Shown here: piece by piece, positions 48,495 through 60,570 of the stretch
How the letters are laid out: each line of letters opens with the position of its first letter
How positions within the stretch are numbered: the stretch's first letter is position 1
Assembly: GCA_027475525.1 (NCBI GenBank)
Contig: JAMWFC010000051.1
Span: 1,439,205 to 1,503,204 of the forward strand
DNA: 64,000 nucleotides
Direction of reading: 5' to 3'
From: Macrolepiota albuminosa
Lineage: Eukaryota; Basidiomycota; Agaricomycetes; Agaricales; Agaricaceae
Translations under genes and position numbers: made by a program
Notes under the pieces: generated by a model
Databases searched by the model: none
Seen by the model: the letters and a program-made list of their open reading frames with translations, nothing else
What the model was told of the DNA's origin: nothing

Positions 48495-48690
48495 GTGATT
48501 GAGGCTGCACCGAAGATGTGGGCTGGCGACACCAAGAGACCGGGGAAAGATAGGCCAACACGTTGAACAACGAAGAGGTTGACACAAAGTATGAACTCCC
48601 CTGATGGGGTTTTAAGATCATTGTCAAATCTATATCCATCACGTGTCAATAACGACGCGGTTTACGATCGGACTTGTAGCACTAACCAGA

Positions 48691-50415
48691 ATGCGTACCC
48701 GTCATACGCCCCACTCGCTGCCAGCGTTTCCCGTATACTCCTCTGCATTTCTCTCTGAGAGTGAGTTGGTTCTCGGTGGTGGTGGCGGAACAGCCAAGGC
48801 CGGTATCAAAAACAAGTTGGCAAGTAGAAACTTCTCGAAATGCTGCTAATCACGGATTCACAATCGTCTGTAGCGATTATTCAAGGTTGGGCCAGAGAGA
48901 TCCCTCGATCTTCTTGGGGAGACTGAGCTAGAGATAGGCGAGGATGCACCTATGAGTATGGCGGCACACAAAACGGTATCTCAACTTGTACTTTTTACCT
49001 CGCTGTTCTGACGTGCACTTTAGGCTAGGACGGTTGCGTGTGGCGTGAATAGTTCGATGGAGAACACGGAAAAGGGACTGAATGAGAACTGTCGTGTTTT
49101 TGCCCTGGAAGACCACAAGTGTGCTATTACTTCTATGTTAATGATCATATGCATCAATTTCATCCTAGACCCGTCTTGCTGAGAACTAGAGGGACGATTC
49201 CGACGTCTGACCCTTCTGACTACCAGGCAAGTGTCACTTTTCTACGTCTTGTCGGCAAGCTCTGATAGTTTGATAGAAAGTCACCGTTTTGTCTCCTGAT
49301 GGTACACTGCTGGCAGTCGCGGGTGCCCACGATGTAAGCCTTCTGAGTTTTGGATTGTGATTTCTGTTCTAATTCTGATCCTAGTTCACCCTCCTTTCTT
49401 ATCCCTCTCTTACGCCCGCTGCTGAGTCCATCTATACTGAAAACGAGATATATGACGCAACTTTTTCTGGATCCACCGTAATGCCCTTAATGCCGACTTA
49501 AGGTTTCTCCTCATCCTCTTTCAGGTCGTGATTGTAACCACACAAGAACTGAGGGTGTATGCCCTTCCCGATACTCCAGACGTACTTGAGACATCTTCTC
49601 CCAAGAAGAAGGGTAAGAGGAAGAACACTCAAACAGCAAGCCACGCGTTGTCCCCGAAGCTTGATCTACTGCAGACAGTAGATGTCCCAAAGACAACAGG
49701 AGTTATCCCTACTTTCCGCTCAGCTAGGTAAGTCATACTGTCCCGAAGCCGAAGAAATCTCCTGATAATACTTCTAGATATCATCCAATAGACAGCACCA
49801 TCCTGTATGCCACGGTCAATACGACTTCACCAAGAACAAAGACGATGAAGACACCTCATAGACAGTCATTCGTATACAAATGGAATGCGAAAACGTGGAC
49901 TGTAGAGAAATTGCGGAAGGTCGGGGATCGTGCTTTGACCTGTTTCGACACTAGGCAAGTCTTGATCACTGATGTTTTATGAAGAGTACTTGATCATAAC
50001 CTGTCCAGTCCTGATGGTAAATATCTGGGTTATGGGACATCAGATTTGACGGTTGGCTTATTTGACGCCAGTAATCTAAGTGTAAGCCGCCAGGAAATTC
50101 ACTTAAAGCCAAACTACGTTTACTCTCATCTCTTCCAAAGCCTCTAGTGACCATTCTCAAAGCCCATGATTTCCCGCCTACGACCATCGCTTTTAACCCT
50201 ACATCAACTTTGCTAATCACTGGTAGTGCCGATGCATCGGTACGTGTAGTTAGCGTTCCAATGGCAGCTGCGAGTGGTTCTTGTACGTCCTTACATCTTG
50301 AACGTTAATCACTGCTCATTTGTCAATAGCCTGGACTATCACAATACTTCTGTTGTTGGCCGTTCTTATCGTCTTGCTGGCAATCGCGGCACAAAAACAA
50401 TCCTTGATCCTATGA
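48691..50415 (+). CDS. SEC12: Sec12-like guanine nucleotide exchange factor for Sar1
   Basis: ER-membrane WD-repeat protein that activates Sar1 to start COPII vesicle formation. It starts MRTRHTPHSLPAFPVYSSAF, then SELVLGGGGGTAKAGIKNKL, the K-loop region typical of Sec12. Exons continue RLFKVGPERSLDLLGETELE, EDAPMSMAAHKTARTVACG, NENCRVFALED, KVTVLSPDGTLLAVAGAHD, VVIVTTQELRVYALPDTPD, CFDTSPDGKYLGYGTSDLTV, AHDFPPTTIAFNPTSTLLIT and ADASVRVVSVPM. It ends in a single membrane anchor (ITILLLLAVLIVLLAIAA). Three introns start with GC instead of GT (48819, 49227, 49955), each with the strong context GCAAGT. Confident. Confidence 0.92.
48819..48873 (+). other. GC-AG intron 1 of SEC12
   Basis: Donor TTG|GCAAGT, acceptor TGTAG. 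Removing it gives KNKLRLFKVGPERS, matching the family; no GT donor keeps the frame. Confidence 0.85.
49227..49276 (+). other. GC-AG intron 2 of SEC12
   Basis: Donor CAG|GCAAGT, acceptor GATAG. Splicing gives PSDYQKVTVLSPDG. Confidence 0.87.
49955..50008 (+). other. GC-AG intron 3 of SEC12
   Basis: Donor TAG|GCAAGT, acceptor TCCAG. Splicing gives CFDTSPDGKYLGYG. A GT six bases downstream would lead to an immediate stop. Confidence 0.85.
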
Positions 50416-50529
50416 TTGTAATTTGTCACCTGCGGCATTAAATTACAGGCAGTACAGATACTTATACATGTCTTTATGTATACTTCCTTTATCGTACATT
50501 ATTACCCTATGATGGACGGCTCTAACCGC

Positions 50530-51376
50530 CTAGTCATAGTCGTCCTCTTCTACCAATTTCCGCTTTACATTGGTAGTTTCAGTGGTTTGGACTTCCTCCA
50601 TACCATCGCTTTCTTCCTCTTCATCATCTCCACCGGCAAAGAGGCCATCTTCTTCCTCTCCAGCGTCACTACCTTCATCAGTATTTTGACCACCTCCGAC
50701 ACCACCTGGTGTGCCGAGCATCTCAATGTCCGACGGTGTGGCAATTGCGCTAATTGGGAAGGGTGCCTCTTCTCTCATGATCTGGTCTACAGCGGGATGT
50801 ATAGCGGTAGGACCAGGTGCAGCTGGAGTTTTTGGTATCGGCGCAGGCTCCATTTCTTCATCTTCCTCTTCTGACTCAGACTCCTCAATTTCCTCAACCT
50901 CTTCATTGTAAACTGTCACACTTTGCGGCGGTTTATTCGGGACAAGATCAAAATCGATTGCTGTGAGGCAATCTGAGGCCTGTGGAAGACGGACTCCAAA
51001 TACCTCGGGTACCGGGGGAAGAGGCGTCGCGTTTACTTGGGTTGCTAGAGAGAGAATGTACTTTAGAGGAGGTAAGTTAAATGCTGGGTAAGCATGAGCA
51101 AGCCGAACAGACTTCTTTTGGAACGCGACCACCAAACTCCCATCCAACGCGCGCCTGAACAGCCAAAACAACGTCATCTATTTCGACCTTTCCAGAACGG
51201 CTTGCGTGCTCAGCGTATACGTTCGCGTCAGACAAAACTTGTGTAGTGTATCTGTGTGAGAACTCAAGGAGCTGGTGGAGAACGCCCGGCTGAGCATCCT
51301 GAACTGCAGGTGTCGATGAAACCAGCAGTGCGATAGCGCGTGCAGAGGGTGGGAGATTATCGACTGGACGCGACAT
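50530..51376 (-). CDS. TAF9: TFIID subunit TAF9 (histone fold)
   Basis: TBP-associated factor shared by TFIID and SAGA that pairs with TAF6 through a histone fold. It starts MSRPVDNLPPSARAIALLVS. The fold continues VQDAQPGVLHQLLEFSHRYT, TQVLSDANVYAEHASRSGKV, EIDDVVLAVQARVGWEFGG. One intron joins RVPKE to YILSLATQVNATPLPPVPEV, then FGVRLPQASDCLTAIDFDL. The C-terminal half is acidic low complexity (EEVEEIEESESEEEDEE) and ends VEEDDYD. The intron donor is GTCTGT, weak but frame-consistent. Confident. Confidence 0.93.
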
Positions 51377-51658
51377 AAGGGAGACACCAGAGAGTGCGTG
51401 GTGCGACGTTTACTGTTATTTATACATCGAGGATTCTGGCAGATGAGTGTATCAAACCATACGCATTTGTGAACTTGTATTTTAGTGTAGCGTGTTGCTA
51501 TTGTAAGTCATTCCAAATTAATGAACTCGACTCTTCAGCGCAGAACCCCGACAAGTGCTGGACAAATCCTGGGAACGACGAGGGTCATGTGACGTCCGCT
51601 GCCGATAAGGACTGCCTGACAAAGATTTCGCAGTGCTCTTTCAACTCTCATCACAGAA

Positions 51659-52394
51659 ATGTTCCGTTCAGTCGTCTCCAAATCCGTCTCTAATGTTGCT
51701 CGATCCAGGGCTTTCCAGGCGGGGCTCCGCCCTATTGCTGTTCGTGGATACCACGAAAACGTCATTTCACATTATGAAAGGCCTAGAAACGTGCGCTCTA
51801 GTCTTTTTTTCCATGTCTAGGCCGCCTTATCTGATAAACGGATTGCATTCATCCAGGTCGGTTCTCTGCCCAAAGGTGACATGGACGTTGGCACGGGCCT
51901 CGTAGGCGCTCCTGCGTAAGTAATCTGTCGAATTTGCTCGTCGTTGCGGATTTAATCGGGTGTGACATTTTTCTAGTTGTGGAGACGTCATGAAGCTCCA
52001 AATTCGTGTCGATGAAAATGGGATTATCTCGGACGTTAAGTTTAAGACGTTTGGCTGTGGCAGCGCTATTGCCTCGAGCTCGTACATGACCGAGCGCGTC
52101 AAGGGCTTGTCGCTCGAAGATGCAGGAAAAATCAAAAATACTGAAATTGCCAAGGAGCTGTGCCTGCCACCTGTAAAACTGCATTGTTCCAGTCAGTATC
52201 ACATAATCTATCTTAGTGCGAGGCTCAGGTTTTTCATAGTGCTGGCCGAGGATGCCATTCGTTCGGCTATCCGGGATTACAAGACCAAACGAAGCAAGCT
52301 GGCGAACCAAAAACAAGCAGGTTTCATTGACGTAGCACAGAACGCTGCGACCGGCGAAACAACGACAAGCGTTCAACCTGGACAAACTACTTAA
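51659..52394 (+). CDS. ISU1: mitochondrial iron-sulfur cluster scaffold Isu1
   Basis: Scaffold on which [2Fe-2S] clusters are built by Nfs1-Isd11, then passed on by Ssq1/Jac1. It starts MFRSVVSKSVSNVARSRAFQ, a basic presequence. Exons join as GYHENVISHYERPRN, VGSLPKGDMDVGTGLVGAPA, CGDVMKLQIRVDENGIISDV and FKTFGCGSAIASSSYMTERV, then LCLPPVKLHCS and MLAEDAIRSAIRDYKTKRS. The three cluster-ligand Cys residues (in PACGD, FGCGS and LHCSM) and the LPPVK chaperone-binding motif are all present. The C-terminus has a short Thr/Gln-rich extension. Very confident. Confidence 0.95.
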
Positions 52395-52537
52395 AATCTC
52401 TCTATTATACATCTACCAACGTTTTCTTTCCACAATCGGTCATTTTCTCCCTATCAGTGTATTATTACGTTACCCATTGTTGACCTACCATACATGCGTC
52501 CGAACACTCGATTGTTGTGAGGTTGTAATGGTAAATA

Positions 52538-54623
52538 TCACGAGCCTTTCTGCCCCACAAAAGAGAAGTTGCCTCCCGCAAACCACCTCTCATTAGCCTC
52601 CTTTACCCGTTGGGCAGCTGCAGCCCTGTTCGTGAGTTCGAAACCTGAGGGACAGTGAGAAAGAGTACTATAGTGTGAGAAGAAGGCACACCTTGAGCTG
52701 GAGTAACACTCAGTGATGTAGCTGTCCCTGATGCCGACCCATTGAGTTGAGCTGAGCGGGTGATAGCTGCTGTGCGTAATTTGTTTGCTTTTGACAATTT
52801 GGCTGTGGCGCAAGGATAAATCATCCAAGAGAACAGGGTAGGAAAGAAGGGCAAACCTCGACTTTTGGCCTCTCCCAGGCCCGCTCGGACTTTCCCAGTC
52901 CCAACCCCAATCATGCCCATTCCCTTCGTTTGGTCAAAGGCTCCAACTTCCTCTTCCGCCTCGCCAAACGTCATACGATTCTGAAGCTTTCGGAGTTCTG
53001 TTTGAGCATACGCTTCTTTAGCTTTCCGGGCGCTGCAACCGTCACTGTTAGTGACAAAGAATGCCAGAAAGGCCTTATACACACCGTTTTCCACCACGAC
53101 GTTTCTTGGGACCATCGTTCGGGATGGGAAGAGCCTTAACGACTTTGGAAGGCGGAGGGGCCGCCAATCTATCAATGTGCTTTTCAATCTTGTCTCGTAG
53201 AACTTCGCCGTAGGACCCTTCCTCGAGAGTCAGTACAACATGTACAAAGGAATAGCATTTTATAATACCATCTCTGCGTTGGCGTTCTAGATCCATACGA
53301 GCAGCAAGAACGGTCTTGGCGCCAATCGTACGCTGCACCTTCAGTTGGTATTCCGGCGGTGTGTGAGTCACTAGCTCACATTGAAAGATGAAACCCGTGT
53401 GCCGTTTCTGCGTCGCAGATGAAAAGCCTGCGGCTATTTTCTTCTGTGCCCCAAGAAGCTAGAATAAAATAGGATATATGTCGTTATGTGAGGATAGAAG
53501 ATGTGCGGAAAAAAGCAGTCAAACATACATGAACATTACATGAAGGCATTTTGGCAAGGCCAGCGAGCCCACCCGCGACTCCGAGAAGTTTGGCGGCTGT
53601 AGTGGTACCAACAATAGCTGAAATGTTGGGTGCGAGCATATTCATTCTTGAGCTGACGTACATGAAAATCTGTGCTCCATGTTGGAATAGGAGAATATAT
53701 GCAGAGTAGATGAATACCTTTTTCTTCGCTTCTTCTAACCGGTCACTCAGGTCGCACGCGCGTTCGACCGCTCCCCAATCAGAATCTGCCAAGGGCTTGC
53801 CACTCGTCGTAGTCGCTGTCATGAAGATACTCATAATGAGGGCAGGTGGCAGAATTCCATTGAGATCCACTTTAGTAGGATCCTAATCCAAAGTCAAAGC
53901 TATATTGACGGAGGAGACCGAAACCACACACCTCATGATTTCCCAGCACGCGTACAGAACGGTTAAACATAACCGGATCTGTTACCAATTGTTCAAGTTC
54001 AGGAAACTTTGATGCATAATGGTCACGAATAAACTGATGAATCGTGAGCAACGCAAAAGGTGGCACAAACGAATTTGGCTGACTTTATTCACAATGAGGA
54101 TCTCATTATCAACATCAACGGAAAGATTATTAGCCTGTACAATCACGTTGTACTCTGGATTCAAATGCGCCGGGAGAGCCATAGCTGCCACTGTGCTTGG
54201 ATTCGCCTGGTACTTCTCAATATCCTTCAAAACACATCTAAATCTTCCTGACACGCATGAAAGACAATACAAACGTACATTCAGGATTTCTGCCATCCTT
54301 TTACTCCCTTCTAACTTTGCAATCTTGGTCACGTCTGCGATGTTGCCAAGTTCCATTTGTTGTACATCCTCAGCGTCGAGCTCCTCCGCCGGCTTCACAC
54401 CGCCTTCCAATACCAAACCGCCGATTTCCTGGCTATCTCCCTCGTCGCCTTCACCATCTTCACCATCTTCGTCGCCCGACATATTAAAGTCATCGTTTGG
54501 AGCTTTTCGTTTCAGACGATTTGAACCTGAGATATTTGGAGTACTATCAGGCTCTTCGTAATCCTGGTTATCATCTGAGAGATCTTCGAGGTCTGCCAAA
54601 AGGTCGTCTCCAAGAGCGGCCAT
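52538..54623 (-). CDS. PRP31: U4/U6 snRNP splicing factor Prp31
   Basis: Bridges U4 snRNA, the 15.5K protein and U5 in the tri-snRNP. The start at 54623 gives an acidic leader ([20 protein letters not shown]). The NOSIC/Nop region follows over several exons: [79 protein letters not shown], then [40 protein letters not shown] and [20 protein letters not shown], the RNP-binding Nop core. The C-terminal Prp31 domain includes [16 protein letters not shown] and [20 protein letters not shown]. It ends [15 protein letters not shown]. Confident. Confidence 0.95.
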
Positions 54624-55055
54624 ATTACTCCAAGTTCAGGGTCAGACTGTGAGGAGACAGAAAAGCAGGTTACAAATATAACTTGAGCGTCAATAGAACA
54701 GTGATGCGTGGGAACTAGCCAGCGCTCACCAGCTTGTCTGAACGTATGAATGTATTCCACTTCGCATGAACAGAAAACTACAGAAGTATCGCAGACCTCA
54801 CTTGTCTGTGTCAAAAAATTAAAAATCGTCTGACTGCAAATGTAAAGACGCGAAAGCACGATCGAAAGTGGAGGACGGGAGTGTGCTCGATTAAATTGGC
54901 ATTAAAAGGTTGGATGCATGAGTCGTCTTTGTAGCCACAAATATGGAATATGCTGGTCTATGTTGTGGATGACGAAATCCTAACAATGAATATATTACAT
55001 AGAAAACTGGTCCGTTGTCAAGCCGAGTCAAAGACCAAGACGACCCATGTGAACG
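54624..55055. other. spacer between PRP31 start and kinase 3' end
   Basis: 432 bp of non-coding sequence: PRP31 promoter on the left, kinase 3' region on the right. Nothing else recognised. Confidence 0.5.
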
Positions 55056-57306
55056 TCATCCTGCATGAATACCCTTGCCTAAATCACTGGAATCATCCAC
55101 CCGTAAACCTTCTAATCGCAATGGACTACCTGTTGTCTTGCCTGATAGAGGGCTACTGACAGATGGTGCAGTCCCAGCCCCAGCTTTCCGGTTTCGTCGC
55201 CCCAGTAACGTTGCCCCATCCAGGTCAAGCTGAAATCCGCCCTTGTGTGCTCTTCTCGGAGTACCAATTGAGTCAGCATGCCCACCAGCAGCCTGCTGTC
55301 TCGTGGGTTCTTGTTGACTTCTGCTAGTCCGCCACCGATCACTTGCATCAACTCCTCCATTGCAGAATTGACGATAATCTTCTTCGGGATAATCGTCGTC
55401 ATCCTCGTTCAGTGCGTCTAAATGCACTCGTGGCCCAGCATTAATCCCATTGTATTTCCGTCGTCTCGCGCCTTCTTCCTCCATGCGATGCACAGCGTAA
55501 GTGATGTCGAATGCCTCTTTGAGCGTTGTGAGACCCGGGCTCTTACCCTCGTGTGCTCGTCCTCCTCTCGCGGCAGATAAGAGAGGCGAATCAAGAGGAA
55601 AAGAATAAGCATTCGACATGGCTGAATTTGGCTGATTGGTATAAATAGCTGGCGTCGGAGGCGGTGGAGGGGCAGGTGACGCGGTACACCAGGGGTGATT
55701 CAAGAATTCGTCGATCGAATAACGCTGAGCAGGATCAACGCAAAGAAGATGGGTGATAAGATCTTTCGCTATGGGTATGGTTAAGCGTTCACTGGCAAAG
55801 ATAAAAAAACGAGATGCACACCAGAGTGGCTGATATCGTCCCACCACGGAGTCAAAAATGTGTAATAACCTCGAGCAACCTTTTCCGTGAGCACATTGAT
55901 GCTTTCGTCATAGAAGGGGGGAAAGCCGCAGAGTAAGGTGTACAACACACAACCCAAAGCCCACATGTCCACACTCTTGCTATAGCGTTCGTCCTTGACG
56001 ATTTCAGGCGCGGTATATCCGACGGTTCCACATGGTGTCATGGTCTCCTCATTCCAGACAACCTTACTCAGCCCGAAGTCAGCAATCTTAACCCGCCCAA
56101 TGCCGCCCCCGCCGACTCCGGGTATGAATTGACCCTCGTCCTCCTTTTCTTCATCGTAAGGCCGACGTTCTGTCTGGTGTTCCGTGGGGATGATGGGAAT
56201 GCGCTCAAAAAGAAGATTTTCGGGTTTGATATCTCGATGTACGACACCACGCTCTTCGTGGAGGTATCGTATGCCTTGCGCGACTTGAAGGATCACATGG
56301 CGGGAAAGATTTTCGCTGAAATACGTAAGCTTAACGATTTGGTGGAATAATTCTCCCCCTTCCATCACTGCGAAAGCCCAACATCAGTCAACAGTAAAAA
56401 CATTTAGGAACAGTACTTGCATTCTAAAACGAGAAAATAATGCTCCGGAGATTCAGAAAAAGAGAAGAGTTTGACAATTGAAGGGTGGTTGGTGCCGCGC
56501 ATGATCTGAACCTCTGCGAAGGCCTCTTCAGCAATGCCTGTATGAGACAGAATTTACAAACCTTTCAAGATGTTCGAGCGCTGCGCAAGGAAAAATGTTC
56601 AGGACATGTATACTGATATAGTTTAAGATAGGTAAGAAGAACCTCTGTTACGCGCGGTTTCTTCTTAAATTGTGAATTCAAATGTTTATCGCCAGCCTGA
56701 TCCCGCGCGTAAGAGAGCATTGAAGGAAACAAGAAAGGGGGGAAGTCAGTGTCCACTCCTACGGCCACAGACGATTCAAAATCGCATTGAGGCACTGACC
56801 TGTGATGCATTAAGCTCATACTTGCGCACAACCTTGACTACATAAGTTATGAATGAGGGCTTGAAACGAGAGCCGCTCAAAGAATACCTGCAACTTTCAT
56901 TGAAGTCCGTCGGTCAATTCCTTTGTAAACATTAGAAAAGGCACCGCTGGAACCGGGTGAGAAGAATAGAACGAATGATGGATTGATGTCCACTAACTCT
57001 CCCATTTTGTCTATGAGTTCGAAATTGTCGAGTCCCTGATACCTGGGCATCTTCGAATGAGCTTGTCGTTCTTCATCGACAATAATCTGTGCAGCTTCTC
57101 TAGGGCCAGGAGAAACGACAGGATGGGGGGATACTGGGGTCATTGATGGGGGTGGAGAGGTTTCTACTTGTTTTGGGTGTTGGTTGGTGACGTTGTGATT
57201 GTGATGTTTTCCATGTCTGATAAGGTCTAGAAAACATGAAAGATTGCACCTTTGATGTACAAATGAGATAAATACTTTTGAAAGCGTCGACAACGCCAGT
57301 GGGCAT
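55056..57306 (-). CDS. Ser/Thr protein kinase, CAMK group, RCK-type
   Basis: Kinase of the fungal RCK1/RCK2/Srk1 group, which act downstream of stress MAPKs. The start at 57306 (MPTGVVDAFK) leads into a His/Pro-rich leader. Kinase motifs in order: LDNFELIDKMG joined to DGAFSNVYKGIDRRTSMKVA (Gly-loop), VKVVRKYELN with the ATP-binding Lys, SNILKEVQ-type helix C (here AEEAFAEVQIM with its Glu), LVLECMMEGGELFHQIV, the catalytic loop VVHRDIKPENLLF, a long insert characteristic of RCK kinases, IADFGLSKVV, TPCGTVGYTAPEIVKDERYS, DMWALGCVLYTLLCGFPPFY. The C-terminal tail is hydrophilic (HRMEEEGARRRKYNG) and may regulate activity. No obvious calmodulin site. Confidence 0.9.
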
Positions 57307-57767
57307 GGTTGATAATTAAAAAGCCTTCGCAAACGACAAGCTCCGAACAAGGAGCCCTGACCCGCTTGAGTGACGTCACGGTGGACCGTCGGGGCTCGGC
57401 AACCATCCACGTGCTACCCTCGGAAGAAGAAGGCAAAGAAGGGCTCGCTAAAGCTCGCCGGAAAATTGAAAGGGACTGTAAACCACTGGGGTTACAACAG
57501 TCGCGATCAGTGTCATTGGATACATCAAACACCAATAGGAAGCTCCAATCAAGCTTGCATGCTGCTGGTCTCAGGAGAATCGGCAATAAACTCTCCAAAC
57601 CGGATCAGTATGTCTCCAAAAATCTTTTCATTCTCCACTTGCATGGAGCTTTTCATCAACCTTTGGGGTGCATATAACTCAGATTACTGCGTCGTCTTGA
57701 GGAAGCCGACTAAATATCAAGTTGTCACACCAAGCGGCGCTGACTCTCCCTGACGCTTTACGAATGT

Positions 57768-57921
57768 ATGATACGGACAAGTGTTTTAGTTGGTTTCAGA
57801 TTACAGCCGAGGCATGTCCATGATATTCATTCTAGAAGCAGATAATGATACGGACAAGTGTTTTAGTTGGTTTCAGATTACAGCCGAGGCATGTCCATGA
57901 TATTCATTCTAGAAGCAGATA
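57768..57921. repeat. exact 77-bp tandem duplication (probable assembly artefact)
   Basis: Identical units 57768-57844 and 57845-57921 in non-coding DNA. Confidence 0.95.
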
Positions 57922-58930
57922 ATGGCATGTATGAGGTTAGTCGTAAGTATCACGTCAACAATATGTGTCATGCATTCAGTGGAAAGCACGCCTTGAACAC
58001 CCACGAAGGAATGTTTACAAGGCGAGGAAAGCACACGTCGATGCTTGATGCTGATGTTGAGGAGACAAGCCTAATTCACAGTCGTGGACCTCGATGTCGC
58101 CGTCATACGTGAATGATAAATCTGGATTTGTGAGCCGTCTCATGAGACATGGTAATCACAGGCGGTATTATGCGAACTAAATCATTGCCACTGCCACGAT
58201 GTGCGGCTTTTAGTTCCTGCCGAAGGAGCGAAACTCGTGATTGTGGAGACCCAGAGTACAAGCAAGAATGGACCAGATCTTTGCGACGCTAATAGTGATG
58301 AACCGTCAACCCTGTGAAAGTTTAGTAGATACTGAGAACAGTTTAGACTTATAAGTTATGGATGCCCAGAATATACAACATTCCAGATGGCCCAAACAAG
58401 CATCCAACCTCATAGTCAAGAACGAAGCAAAGTGCGCACGAGAAGGAAGACCGCCGATGAATACAACAGCAGAGTGCACATTACGTCTAATATGGTCGAC
58501 AAGCCAACCGCTACCGACTCGGAGGATAAGCGCCTAGCGTCCCAAAACTCAGCGTATGATTGATTCCCCCAAGCATTCATATCCTTTGCTCATGAGAAGC
58601 TCTTGTGAAGACTCAAGAATAAGTGAATCGAAGCCAGAGTTGATGTATGTTATTTTGACACTTTTCGATGAACGTGGTCCGTGCGTAAAGGGCGCAGTAT
58701 ATAAGCCGACTCCCACGATCTGAAAACCTCATACTTACCTTGATGGCACAAGCCCCTTCATGGACCTGGGTTTGTGGGCAGTGGAGACTCCCCATAGCAC
58801 GGCGACCCTGTCCATACAGGGAGTGGCTGCGGCTTGTATGGGCTTCGGCTCATGCACCGTCTTAATATTTTCCTGTCCCGCTCCGGCCACTCTGGCTGGG
58901 CGGGCGTCTTTTTTTGTCACAACGCTGTTC

Positions 58931-58944
58931 TAACCCTAACCCTA
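58931..58944. repeat. short telomere-like motif (CCCTAA)2
   Basis: TAACCCTAACCCTA, 2.3 units of the fungal telomere repeat, in the gene-poor region. Confidence 0.6.
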
Positions 58945-59481
58945 TGGAACAATATCACTTCATCTTTGACTGTGATTGCCTTCGAGAGTTCTTCGACAAG
59001 TGTTTAAAATTATGCGCATTCAGCATGTATTCGCTTGCACGTGTAGCTATCATGGGTGCATATCTGTATATCCATTGAATCAATGTTTGATTATCAAGAT
59101 CTAGACCAACTTTAATTATCGAAAGCTCTTGGAACACATACAATACTATATCAAGATATTAATATGTGCAGTTATGCCGAGATTTCAGAATGTCATGCTG
59201 CGTGAAAAAACTTGCATGTGTATCATATGATGTTTCCCAACCGCATTGAGTAGAGTCACACAGTTGTCTGCAGTCTTTCGTATGGCAATTGACATCCAGG
59301 AATGATCCGTTCGTGGAGTAGCACCCATTCCAATCTCAAGGACCACTAGCATGCTTCTGAGTGTGCAGCCGAAGAACGAGAATCACCGAAGACCCTGACG
59401 CGAAGGTGACTCCTTAACGCCACAAGACTCGTGGCTGTGCGTCGAACCACTTGTCGCCCAAAAGACATTGTTGATTCAAGG

Positions 59482-59635
59482 AGTAGAATGATTGTCAGAA
59501 CCCCAATCGATAACGAAATAACGGCACCGGAAGAACCATGTCCAAATCATGGGGCCTAAGTAGAATGATTGTCAGAACCCCAATCGATAACGAAATAACG
59601 GCACCGGAAGAACCATGTCCAAATCATGGGGCCTA
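59482..59635. repeat. exact 77-bp tandem duplication (probable assembly artefact)
   Basis: Identical units 59482-59558 and 59559-59635 in non-coding DNA. Confidence 0.95.
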
Positions 59636-60390
59636 ACCCAGAGGGTGGGGTTTACGTTACTGTCCTAAAGGGCCTGAATTCCCATGTATCTATTCCATGT
59701 TATGTCGCATGCCGCATGACTGGCGGAGCTTAACAAAAAAACTGAGTCATCTGCATGTCTGGTAATGCAGCCGAACGCTCTAGTATCTCAAGTGATAAAT
59801 AGGTTCTGTCGACAATCGGGGCAGTTCTTTCACATAAGGTTCATCAATAGGGTTGCTTTCGGCAGTGGAAGTCTCACCACTAGTCCAATTCGCTACGATT
59901 AACCGCACTTCTCCGTCAAAAGTCCGAAAGATTGTCGCAAGAATATCCCAGATTCCATCATTCATTTGAGATCAGAGATCCATCAACTATGGGAGATGAC
60001 TTCAATGTCGTAGATATCAAGTGACGAGCGCTTTTCAAACCCAATGGCGTACACGGAACACATATCAGAACTTTATGATTGACTGACATATCTCTTGGGG
60101 ATATGTTACAAGACAGCGACGCACGTTGGGATCGCCTTGGTCGATTGGCTAGCTAAAGATATCCAAGGATCTCATCGGAAAGAGGAAGATTTCTGATCTT
60201 CAAGAAGCAACAGCACCCCTGGATCACACGAACTGACGAGGCCAATGCCGCAAGGCCCAGTTTGACAAAGACAAAAGAGCAATGTCCATCATGGCTGTCT
60301 TTTCCAGAAAACGGAACTTCCCAGAGAGTGAGCATTAAAGGGGGTATTAGTTTTCCGTCATACGACAATTGTGGGTATAGTCACAACATT

Positions 60391-60544
60391 GAGGCGATCA
60401 AGAGATAGCCAGAGCTATGCATATACATAAGAGCGTATTCTGGACTAATCGTTAGATGACATGCATGGAGGCGATCAAGAGATAGCCAGAGCTATGCATA
60501 TACATAAGAGCGTATTCTGGACTAATCGTTAGATGACATGCATG
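60391..60544. repeat. exact 77-bp tandem duplication (probable assembly artefact)
   Basis: Identical units 60391-60467 and 60468-60544, just downstream (in gene direction) of the last visible dynein light chain exon. Confidence 0.95.
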
Positions 60545-60570
60545 GAGCTGGATGCATGAGAATGACGTAC

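Larger units (their letters stand above)
57307..60570. other. gene-poor 3.2-kb region with three 77-bp duplications
   Basis: No open frame here has a recognisable domain. The region holds duplications at 57768-57921, 59482-59635 and 60391-60544, plus a telomere-like motif at 58931. A minus frame at 58920-58735 ends at a good GTAAGT donor but cannot be linked to a gene. The right end may hold the missing last exon of the dynein light chain. Confidence 0.45.

Noticed and set aside
48819..48873. A GT donor alternative for the first SEC12 GC intron
   Set aside because: No nearby GT keeps the frame to the RLFKVGPERS segment expected after KNKL.
57309..57753. Overlapping plus-strand frames (122 and 127 codons) upstream of the kinase
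   Set aside because: No recognisable domain; they lie in the kinase promoter region and contain no consistent exon pattern.
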